Part shown: positions 25,955 to 32,513 of the stretch, in pieces
Position numbering within the stretch: the stretch's first letter is position 1
How the letters are laid out: each line of letters begins with the position of its first letter
Assembly (NCBI GenBank): GCA_030266985.1
Contig: JAJDJB010000001.1
Location: forward strand, 61,420 to 125,419
DNA: 64,000 nt
Direction: 5' to 3'
Origin: Synergistaceae bacterium OttesenSCG-928-D05
GTDB taxonomy: Bacteria > Synergistota > Synergistia > Synergistales > Synergistaceae
Position numbers and translations under genes: made by a program
The notes under the pieces: generated by a model
Database searches by the model: none
The model's input: the letters and a program-made list of their open reading frames with translations, nothing else
Told to the model about the DNA's origin: nothing

Positions 25955-27058
25955 ATGAAGCCGGAAATCATCAGAGAGAAAAACCGCCTTGTACTCAAAT
26001 ATCAGGACGGCCTCACCAAGCGGGGCAAACCGAAAATAAAGCGCATGTATCTTCCCTGCATGAGCACCGAGGTGCAGCGAGAGGCGGTGCGCACCCTGGC
26101 CGACGCAATGCAGGCGGTAACGGGATATACGATCACGGGCGCAGATATGGTCCACGAGGACGTCACGGGCATTTTGGGCCCCGAGGTGCGCGTGCGCAAG
26201 AACGAGGCGGAAGAGACGCTTTCGGGAGCTGCGCGCAAACGCCGCATGCAGAACGACATGCAGATGAACGCCTTCGCCGCGCAAACTGGCGTGCAGGCGC
26301 AGACGTCGGTCGCTTCGAGCGTATCCGCGCAGCAGCTGCCTATGGGATCGGTCGTTTTGTATTCCCGCGAAGCAACCGGGATGAGTTTTGAGGAATTTTT
26401 AGCGGCGCGTGAGGCGGCAAATGAAGCGTGCAGGGCGAAAGCGGAGGCACTTGCTGCTATTAAAATGAGCGAGCCCGCAAACGCGGCACCGGTTGAAACG
26501 CTGATTGCGGCGCCGCAGAAAGAAGTAAAAAAATCGCTGTTTTCCAAACTCCGTGATTTTTTCATTGACGACAGCTATTTAAAAAAACCGGAAACAGGCG
26601 CACAAATCCCCGCCGTTTACGTACCGAGACCGGAATTGCAGGATATGTCGCACGTCGACTGGAGCAAGGTCTCCCCCGTCGCAAAACTTCAGGCGAAATT
26701 CGACGCGGAGCGCGAACAGAAAGCGGCGTTCGCGGCAACAGAGGCCGCCAAGGCAGGCGATGAAAGCGCAACGAGCGCGGAAGCTGCCTCCGAATCGGAA
26801 CCGGATCTCTCGCACCTTGTAAAAGACTGGGACTGGAGCAAGCCGAGGCCGTGGTCGACGAAAGAAGACGAGAAAAACTCCCCGGATTTCCTCACGCGCA
26901 TGCGCGCAAACGACTACAAGATCACTGCGGCGGAACTCGATCAGTTGCTCAGTGAGTCTCCCTATGACAATGTTGAGCGATGTGAAAGTTCGCTCACGCC
27001 ATTCGCCAACCTTGATCCTGCGATTTACGACAATGCTGTTATAAACGCAGCGCCGTAG
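25955..27058 (+). CDS. Hypothetical protein with DUF1659-like N-terminus
   Basis: 367 aa, not recognised as a whole. The first 75 residues (KPEIIREKNRLVLKYQ to about DVTGIL) resemble short DUF1659/DUF2922-type proteins. The rest is Ala/Glu/Ser-rich, low in predicted structure, with scattered basic patches (for example KKSLFSKLRDFF near 195) and repeated DWSK segments (VDWSK, DWDWSK). There is no signal peptide or membrane helix. The start ATG 25955 has GAGGAAG upstream; ATG 25922 has none. It looks like a cytoplasmic, partly disordered adapter-like protein. No function is assigned. Confidence 0.65.
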   Translation: MKPEIIREKNRLVLKYQDGLTKRGKPKIKRMYLPCMSTEVQREAVRTLADAMQAVTGYTITGADMVHEDVTGILGPEVRVRKNEAEETLSGAARKRRMQNDMQMNAFAAQTGVQAQTSVASSVSAQQLPMGSVVLYSREATGMSFEEFLAAREAANEACRAKAEALAAIKMSEPANAAPVETLIAAPQKEVKKSLFSKLRDFFIDDSYLKKPETGAQIPAVYVPRPELQDMSHVDWSKVSPVAKLQAKFDAEREQKAAFAATEAAKAGDESATSAEAASESEPDLSHLVKDWDWSKPRPWSTKEDEKNSPDFLTRMRANDYKITAAELDQLLSESPYDNVERCESSLTPFANLDPAIYDNAVINAAP

Positions 27059-27136
27059 GCGTGTTTATGATGCTTTGTTTTTGTGAATTTGTTAGAACAA
27101 AAAAGTTTTTTGAGGTTTTTGACTCCCAAACTATCC

Positions 27137-27268
27137 TGAGAACGCGGCGATAACGTGTGAAGAGCGAAGTAACATGAAGCCCGAGAACTACAGGCGTACT
27201 GTTTCCGTACGCCGAGGATTCTCGGGCGAATGTTACAAAGCTATTCGCGCGTTATCGCCGCGTTCTCA
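27137..27268. repeat. Nested inverted-repeat element B (132 bp)
   Basis: Perfect 19-bp outer arms (27137-27155 and 27250-27268) start TGAGAACGC and end GCGTTCTCA. Inside are GTAACAT/ATGTTAC (27169-27175, 27230-27236) and a two-part central hairpin: CCCGAGAA/TTCTCGGG (27180-27187, 27219-27226) and GGCGTAC/GTACGCC (27193-27199, 27207-27213). It lies between convergent genes and its right end supplies the TGA stop of the minus-strand gene at 27266. Same termini, size and position type as element A. Confidence 0.75.
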
Positions 27269-27727
27269 GCGAACCATTTCGTCAACTTCGACGGACGGCA
27301 TATACTTGGCGAAAAGCGTTTTGAGCTCAGTAATTTGCTCCAAGCCAAACAACACCTTCCAGCCGAGCGTATCCCGCTCAAGAAAAACCATCGACTCTTT
27401 TCTTTTGTGCATGATCGTGACAAATTTGATCTCGCTCCACTTCAGGACTTCTCGGTGGTGCGAGAACCATGTGTGCGTCTCTTTCACTATGCCGACGGGC
27501 GAGACGTAGACGAGCTTTTCGTATTTGAGCACGAAAAAGCACATCACACCAATGATGATGTTGTAGAGTGCGTTCGTCGCGATACCCTGCGCAAAGTAAC
27601 GCCACGCGGTGAAGCCGAGCGTGTAGACGCCGATCAGCGCGAAGACGATCGTTTTAAAATTGCCGGCTGCATGTCCCGATTTCGAGACAAGCAGCCGGTC
27701 TAGTTCAGGTAATTTCACAGACGACAA
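27266..27727 (-). CDS. Small membrane protein of unknown function downstream of nhaC
   Basis: 153 aa. Two hydrophobic helices (about 25-42 and 55-70) are followed by a C-terminal soluble half with beta-rich, PH-like character (KLVYVSPVGIVKETHTWF, then EIKFVTIMHKR). This matches the layout of YdbT/bPH-type membrane proteins, but the match is weak. It follows nhaC by 9 nt and so is probably co-transcribed. The start is unsure: TTG 27727 or GTG 27718, neither with a clear site. Its stop codon is part of element B. Confidence 0.6.
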   Translation of the reverse strand: MSSVKLPELDRLLVSKSGHAAGNFKTIVFALIGVYTLGFTAWRYFAQGIATNALYNIIIGVMCFFVLKYEKLVYVSPVGIVKETHTWFSHHREVLKWSEIKFVTIMHKRKESMVFLERDTLGWKVLFGLEQITELKTLFAKYMPSVEVDEMVR

Positions 27728-27736
27728 ATGTTCTTT

Positions 27737-29263
27737 CTACGCAAGTTCTGCCGGCTTCGTTTTGCCGCCCATCACCGGTTCGCCGTCCTTGCCCATCCAG
27801 GAAATACCGATGCCCATGTAGGTCATGATAATCGCCACGATGGGGTTCAGGTAGTTCAGGAACGCAAAGGGCGCGTACGCAACCGTGGATACGCCCAGAA
27901 CGGTCTGATGGTATGCACCGCAGGTGTTCCACGGGATCAGGACGGAGACGAGCGTACCCGCGTCTTCGAGTGAACGGGAGAGCATTCTCGGATGCAGGCC
28001 CTCTTCGTCGAACGCGGATTTGAACATGCGTCCAGGCATCGCGATCGAGAGGTACTGGTCGCCGAGGAAGATGTTGCAGACGACGCAGGAAACGATGACC
28101 GAGGTCACCATGCCGCCGACTGATTTGACCGGTTTCATGATCGCTTCGAGCATGACTTTTAGGCAGCCGAGCGTCTCAAGCACGGAACCGAAGGTGAACG
28201 CGCAGAGGATCAGCGAAACGGTCCAGTTCATAGACTGGAGGCCGCCGCGCTCCATGAGCGAGACGATGTCGTTCGCGGCTTCCTGCGCAATTTCCGGCAC
28301 GATTGAAAGGCCGTTATCCGCAAGCAGCGTAAGCAGTGCCGCTTCATCGGCGCCAGCAAGTTCCGCGGAAAGCGCCGGTGCGTATCCGTAGTTCATAATG
28401 TCGAGCAGGTCGCCAATGCCGATGCCCTGGACAACGCCGAACGCAAATGCGACGAAGACGCCAGCCCAAAGACTCGGCAGCGCGGGTTTGCGCATCGCGG
28501 AGAGTCCGATGACGACGAGCGGCGCGATGAATGTGACCGGGCTGATCCAGAATTCCGCACCCATGAGCGTCTGAAGGGCCTGAATTTTCCCCGTGTCAAG
28601 TTCGCCGCCCGCATATTTGAAGCCTAGGAAGACGGTAATCGCCGCGACGATGAGGTAGGTCGGGCCGGTTGTCCAGACCATCGCGCGGATGTGCTGGAAG
28701 AGGTCCGTCCCCGCCACGGCGGGCGCCAGGTTCGTGGTGTCGGAAAGCGGCGACATCTTGTCTCCGAAGTAAGCGCCGGAGATGATGATACCGGCGGTCA
28801 GCGGAGCGGGAACGCCAAGGCCGAGCGCGATTCCCATCAGCGCGATGCCAACCGTGCCGGACGTTCCCCAAGACGAACCGGTCGCGAGTGCGACGACGGA
28901 ACAAATGAAGAGCGTCGCAAAGAGGAAGATCGAGGGGCTCAGGATCGACAGCCCGTAGTAGATCATGCTCGGAACGATGCCTGTGGTAATCCAGGTACCG
29001 ACCAGCGAGCCGACCGTGAAGAGGATCAGGCACGCCTGCATACCCGTCATAATTCCGTCAATAACGCCTTTTTCAATCGTTGGATAATCGAATTTCAAGA
29101 CAACGACGCCGTAAAGCCCAGCGATAATGGCGCCCAGGATGAGCGTGATATGAATGTCGATTCCCCATTTAAGAACCGTAAGTCCAATCAAGGCCGCTAC
29201 AATAACAAAGATTCCAATCGATGCCATCAAAGAAGGTTTTTTATACTCTCGTTTCTGTTCCAT
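27737..29263 (-). CDS. nhaC: Na+/H+ antiporter, NhaC family
   Basis: 508 aa with about 12 membrane helices. Family hallmarks are ATGSSWGTSGTVGIALMGIA in the middle, GAYFGDKMSPLSDTTNLAPA, and VIPWNTCG near the C-terminus. NhaC proteins exchange Na+ for H+ and some exchange amino acids or malate/lactate. With Na+-pumping decarboxylase genes in the window, sodium cycling is a consistent role. The start is ATG 29263 with GGGGAG 9 nt upstream; ATG 29284 overlaps that site. A 200-nt leader with hairpin and repeat motifs precedes it. Confidence 0.85.
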   Translation of the reverse strand: MEQKREYKKPSLMASIGIFVIVAALIGLTVLKWGIDIHITLILGAIIAGLYGVVVLKFDYPTIEKGVIDGIMTGMQACLILFTVGSLVGTWITTGIVPSMIYYGLSILSPSIFLFATLFICSVVALATGSSWGTSGTVGIALMGIALGLGVPAPLTAGIIISGAYFGDKMSPLSDTTNLAPAVAGTDLFQHIRAMVWTTGPTYLIVAAITVFLGFKYAGGELDTGKIQALQTLMGAEFWISPVTFIAPLVVIGLSAMRKPALPSLWAGVFVAFAFGVVQGIGIGDLLDIMNYGYAPALSAELAGADEAALLTLLADNGLSIVPEIAQEAANDIVSLMERGGLQSMNWTVSLILCAFTFGSVLETLGCLKVMLEAIMKPVKSVGGMVTSVIVSCVVCNIFLGDQYLSIAMPGRMFKSAFDEEGLHPRMLSRSLEDAGTLVSVLIPWNTCGAYHQTVLGVSTVAYAPFAFLNYLNPIVAIIMTYMGIGISWMGKDGEPVMGGKTKPAELA

Positions 29264-29448
29264 AAAGAAATACTCCCCTTTCATAATGCAAAATGCATAA
29301 TGTCCTAAAAACGCCGCAGAAAATCAGGTACTGTTTTTTGTGGAAAGCAGAAAGTGCTGTTGCGAAGTCACCTCCCTTTTGAATGTTTTGTTTCTTGATG
29401 CGGATGCTTTGGTTTCTGTTGCAGACACCATATGGAAAAAAGGAAAAC

Positions 29449-29479
29449 AAACGGGTTCCCAATCGTTTTTATCCCGTTT
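29449..29479 (-). promoter_or_regulatory. Leader hairpin at the nhaC transcription start
   Basis: AAACGGG and CCCGTTT (7 bp) enclose 17 nt and are followed on the minus strand by TTTTCCTTTTTTCC. It begins about 6 nt after the -10 hexamer and could be a transcription attenuator. Confidence 0.45.
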
Positions 29480-29484
29480 CGTCT

Positions 29485-29514
29485 ATTGTACTCCCTGTTT
29501 CTGCAATTTGTCTA
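29485..29514 (-). promoter_or_regulatory. Candidate promoter of nhaC
   Basis: TAGACA (29514-29509), an 18-nt spacer and TACAAT (29490-29485) on the minus strand. It would give a leader of about 215 nt. Confidence 0.45.
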
Positions 29515-29554
29515 TAAACCTTTAATACAGCGCTAACGTGTGGAAATGTAAAAC

Positions 29555-29582
29555 TTGACATCTGGAAATGCTATGGTAAAAC
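29555..29582 (+). promoter_or_regulatory. Candidate promoter of thiT
   Basis: A perfect TTGACA (29555-29560), 16 nt, then TAAAAC (29577-29582). The leader of about 80 nt can fold GCCG-TGGG with CCCA-TG-CGGC near 29590-29620. Confidence 0.45.
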
Positions 29583-29670
29583 TATTGCAGCCGTGGGACA
29601 GACCGTGCGCCCATGCGGCAAAACGGAAAAATAAATCCGATCTTATGGACTAAAAATGGGAGGACCTGTG

Positions 29671-30174
29671 TTGAAAATACCTCTTAAAATATTAGTAGAA
29701 GGTGCAATTTGTACTGCAATGTCGGTCGCCCTTTCGTTTATAAAACTTTTCAGCATGCCGCAGGGCGGCTCCGTCAGCCTGGCGGCCCTGCCCCTTTTGA
29801 TTTTCGCGCTCCGGCGCGGCGCGGGCCCGGGCTTCACGGCCGGGTTCGTCACGGGCGTGCTGCGGCTCTTTCTCGGCGCTTACATCATCCACCCCGCACA
29901 GGCGCTGCTGGACTATCCGCTCGCATACGCGGCGCTTGGGTTTGCGGGCTTTTTCCCTCATAAAAAATATTTTGGCGTCGTCTGCGCCCTGCTGCTGAAT
30001 ATGGCGGCGGCGGTGCTTTCGGGCGTCGTCTTCTTCAGCAGTTACGCACCGCAGGGGACAAATGTCTGGCTTTATTCGACGGTTTACAACGGAACGACGG
30101 TCGTTCCGGAGATTGCAATTTCTTGTTTTTTGATTTATTTTCTCTGGCCCAGACTGGAAAAAATCGATCCCTGA
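29671..30174 (+). CDS. thiT: Thiamine transporter ThiT (ECF S component)
   Basis: The substrate-binding membrane subunit of an energy-coupling-factor importer for thiamine. 167 aa with six helices. Diagnostic ThiT stretches are GGSVSLAALPLLIFALRRG and IIHPAQALLDYPLAYAALGF. The start is TTG 29671, 6 nt after GGGAGGA; the in-frame ATG 29656 and GTG 29668 are too close to that site. The ECF energising module (EcfA/EcfT) is not in the window, so a shared group II module elsewhere is expected. Confidence 0.88.
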   Translation: MKIPLKILVEGAICTAMSVALSFIKLFSMPQGGSVSLAALPLLIFALRRGAGPGFTAGFVTGVLRLFLGAYIIHPAQALLDYPLAYAALGFAGFFPHKKYFGVVCALLLNMAAAVLSGVVFFSSYAPQGTNVWLYSTVYNGTTVVPEIAISCFLIYFLWPRLEKIDP

Positions 30175-30217
30175 AGATTGCACTTTCTATGAAAATTTGC
30201 TTTTTTAATAAAAAAGG

Positions 30218-30246
30218 TTGAATCGCGACGCTTTTAGAGATAGAAT
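30218..30246 (+). promoter_or_regulatory. Promoter of the ferredoxin gene
   Basis: TTGAAT (30218-30223), a 17-nt spacer and TAGAAT (30241-30246), about 70 nt before the start codon. Confidence 0.6.
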
Positions 30247-30316
30247 ATGCGGGAGCGCAGGGGCGGCCCTGCGGTTAAAACTTGGGAGATTCAAAACCAT
30301 AAGGAGGACTTTTGAT

Positions 30317-30490
30317 ATGGCAAAAGCAGTAGTCGATCAGGATACCTGTGTAGGTTGCGAAGCGTGCGTCGGCGTTTGCCCGACATCGGCGATCAGCATG
30401 GCGGATGCGAAAGCCGCGGTTGATGCGGATGCGTGCGTCGAGTGCGGCGCGTGCGTTGCTACCTGCCCTGTAAGCGCAATTTCGCAGTAA
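30317..30490 (+). CDS. 2[4Fe-4S] ferredoxin, clostridial type
   Basis: A 57-residue electron carrier with two CxxCxxCxxxCP motifs, CVGCEACVGVCP and CVECGACVATCP, and the pseudo-twofold sequence repeat of bacterial ferredoxins. It accepts electrons from oxidoreductases such as 2-oxoacid:ferredoxin enzymes in fermenting anaerobes. The start is ATG 30317, 9 nt after AAGGAGG; a longer frame from 30218 would run through the promoter. It is a single-gene unit with its own promoter and strong terminator. Confidence 0.95.
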   Translation: MAKAVVDQDTCVGCEACVGVCPTSAISMADAKAAVDADACVECGACVATCPVSAISQ

Positions 30491-30518
30491 GTTTTTACTG
30501 GCAGAAAAGCAATAAAAC

Positions 30519-30548
30519 AGCGGAGGCCTAACGGCCTCCGCTTTTTTG
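30519..30548 (+). terminator. Terminator of the ferredoxin gene
   Basis: AGCGGAGGCC and GGCCTCCGCT form a perfect 10-bp stem with a TAAC loop and a T6 tail. Confidence 0.92.
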
Positions 30549-30569
30549 TTTGCGTTCGTGCGCGAAAAT

Positions 30570-31214
30570 TTATCCGCGCTGACCGTAACGTTCTTTCAGG
30601 TCGAGGTATTCGCGGCGCGCGTCTTCTTTTTCGATGGCGACGCATCCGCCTGCCATCTGCGCATAGATGAAGATACGCGAGAAGGATTCCAGCATTTCGC
30701 ACCGCAGGAACGCTTCCTCAAGCGTCGCGCCCACGCAGACCGCGCCGTGGTTTGCGAGCAGCACCGCGCATCCGTCCCCCAGCGCGCGCGCGGCGTTTTT
30801 CGCTAGCGTTTCGGTGCCGATCGGGGCGTAATCCGCGACAGGGACTTCGCCGCCGAAGTAGGCAACCTGATTATCCGTCGCCGCGGGCAGGGCTTTTCTG
30901 CATGCGGCGACCGCCGTGCAGCATTCCGAGTGCGTGTGGATCACGGCGCGTACGTCGGGCCGTGCCGCCAGGATCGCGGCGTGGAGATTTTTTTCGATCG
31001 AAGGTTTGCGATCCCCGTCCAGGACGCGGCATTCAAGGTCAAGCGCCACGAGGTCGCCGGGGCGAAGCATGAAATAATCCATCCCGCTCGGCGTCACGAG
31101 GAATCCCTTTTCCGTCCGGATGCTGATGTTGCCGCCCGTTCCGAGAACAAGTCCCTTTGTGACGAGCGCGCGTCCGATTTCAATTACTTTTCTTTTCAGT
31201 TCCTGTTCCAGCAT
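30570..31214 (-). CDS. Class II aldolase/adducin family protein (FucA-like)
   Basis: 214 aa. A zinc-dependent aldolase fold with residues matching L-fuculose-1-phosphate aldolase: Glu74, His93 and His95 (VIHTHSE) and His156 (LLANHG). The N-terminal substrate loop GTGGNIS (residues 26-32) is present. Possible substrates include fuculose-1-P, ribulose-5-P or 5-deoxyribulose-1-P (a salvage role); the sequence does not decide. The start is ATG 31214, just after the LplT-like stop. GAGGGTGG upstream lies inside that gene. Probably last gene of the LtaS/LplT operon. Confidence 0.82.
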   Translation of the reverse strand: MLEQELKRKVIEIGRALVTKGLVLGTGGNISIRTEKGFLVTPSGMDYFMLRPGDLVALDLECRVLDGDRKPSIEKNLHAAILAARPDVRAVIHTHSECCTAVAACRKALPAATDNQVAYFGGEVPVADYAPIGTETLAKNAARALGDGCAVLLANHGAVCVGATLEEAFLRCEMLESFSRIFIYAQMAGGCVAIEKEDARREYLDLKERYGQRG

Positions 31215-31215
31215 T

Positions 31216-32502
31216 TCAATCCACCCTCGCAAGTTTTGATAGGAACGGGGTCATCGCCAGATTCAGGACCCCCATAACCAGGAAAATATTAACGACCGAA
31301 AAATGCATCAGAAGAAGCAGCGCGGTAAAAACGGCCCCGAGGACCATTGCGAACGAGTCTAGTATATTCGAACATGCGATGGTGCGGGCACGGTGATCAC
31401 GCGGACTGTACGTCTGCATAATCGCATAGAGCGGAACGCTGAATATACCGCCGCACGCGGCAAGGGCGACGAGCGAAACGATGACGCCCCAGGAGGACGG
31501 CGCGGCGGCAAACGCCAGCGCGCCCCGCAGTTCCGGCCCCGGCTCCGCTGAAAGGCAGAAAAAGTAAAGCAGCGCCGTCGCGGCGCTCATGCCGACCAGA
31601 CCGTACGGCACCAGTTTGCCGGAGACCCGGCCGCGCAGCAGCCTGTTGCAGAAGATAGAACCGATGCCGATGCCAACCGAGAAAAGGACGAGGAAGAGGG
31701 TCGAAACTTCTTCGTTGCCGCCCAGGATGTCTTTCGCAAACGTCGGGAACTGCGAGAGGAAAACGGAGCCGAGCATCCAGAACCAGCTTTTGCCGAGCAT
31801 CGCCTGAAAGACCGTTTTATTTGGCAGGGCGAAGCGGACGATTTCGCGCGTCGACGAGAAGATGTTCCAGTTGATAGCGATGTCGGGCGAAGGCGAGGGC
31901 GCTTTGGGGATGAAACGGCTTGCGATATAACCCAGCACCGCCACGCCGACAATCCCCGCCGAGACGTAAAGCCTGCCGCGTTCGTGCAGGATCAGGAGGC
32001 CGCCGCACATCGTACCCCCAAGAATCGCGACGTAGGTCGCCGCGCTCACGAGGCCGTTGCCCGCGACCAGTTCGCTTTCCGCCAGGTGCTGCGGCAGGAT
32101 GCTGTATTTAAGCGGGCCGAAAAAGGCGGACTGCGCACCCATGAAAAAGAGCAGGATAATAAGAAGCCAGAGGCTCATCGTCAGGAAAGAGAACGCGGTC
32201 AGTACCATGAGTACGATCTCCACGAACTTGATGATGCGAATCAGAAACGATTTTTCATATTTGTCCGCAAGCTGCCCCGCCGTGGCGGAGAAGAGGAAAA
32301 AGGGCAGCACGAAGAGTCCCGCGACGACCGTGATGAGCACCTGCGCGTTGAGGTCGTACACGACGGCCAGGTGAAACGTGATGAGGATGACCAGCGCGTT
32401 TTTAAATAGGTTATCGTTGAACGCGCCGCAAAACTGCGTCAAAAAAAGCGGCAGAAACCGTTCCGTAAATAGGAGTGTAAATTGATTTTTCGTCTTCTCC
32501 AC
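31216..32502 (-). CDS. MFS transporter, LplT-like
   Basis: 428 aa with about 12 membrane helices. The N-terminus, LFLTQFCGAFNDNLFKNALV, is the signature of the LplT lysophospholipid flippase and of the MFS half of LplT-Aas fusions. LplT returns lysophospholipids from the outer to the inner leaflet for re-acylation by Aas. An AMP-binding acyl-CoA/ACP synthetase lies 6 kb away at 38188, but no acyltransferase domain is in the window. GTG start at 32502, 11 nt after the LtaS-like stop. Its neighbour releases glycerophosphate from phosphatidylglycerol, which would make diacylglycerol, so a joint lipid-turnover role is plausible. Confidence 0.75.
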   Translation of the reverse strand: MEKTKNQFTLLFTERFLPLFLTQFCGAFNDNLFKNALVILITFHLAVVYDLNAQVLITVVAGLFVLPFFLFSATAGQLADKYEKSFLIRIIKFVEIVLMVLTAFSFLTMSLWLLIILLFFMGAQSAFFGPLKYSILPQHLAESELVAGNGLVSAATYVAILGGTMCGGLLILHERGRLYVSAGIVGVAVLGYIASRFIPKAPSPSPDIAINWNIFSSTREIVRFALPNKTVFQAMLGKSWFWMLGSVFLSQFPTFAKDILGGNEEVSTLFLVLFSVGIGIGSIFCNRLLRGRVSGKLVPYGLVGMSAATALLYFFCLSAEPGPELRGALAFAAAPSSWGVIVSLVALAACGGIFSVPLYAIMQTYSPRDHRARTIACSNILDSFAMVLGAVFTALLLLMHFSVVNIFLVMGVLNLAMTPFLSKLARVD

Positions 32503-32513
32503 CCGCTTTTCCG

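Larger units (their letters stand above)
29264..29670. other. Divergent intergenic region between nhaC and thiT
   Basis: About 400 bp with a promoter for each gene, a hairpin near the nhaC transcription start, and a repeat CATAATGCAAAATGCATAATG-like segment next to the nhaC ribosome-binding site (29282-29302). An open frame runs through 29241-29462 but has no credible start. No TPP-riboswitch signature was found on the thiT side. Confidence 0.45.

Noticed and set aside
29241..29462. Possible leader peptide gene before nhaC
   Set aside because: The AAAGGGAGG motif in the leader has no start codon at the right distance and the frame runs into nhaC out of phase.
29590..29655. TPP riboswitch upstream of thiT
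   Set aside because: The CTGAGA and GATCTGG-type TPP signature was not found in the leader.
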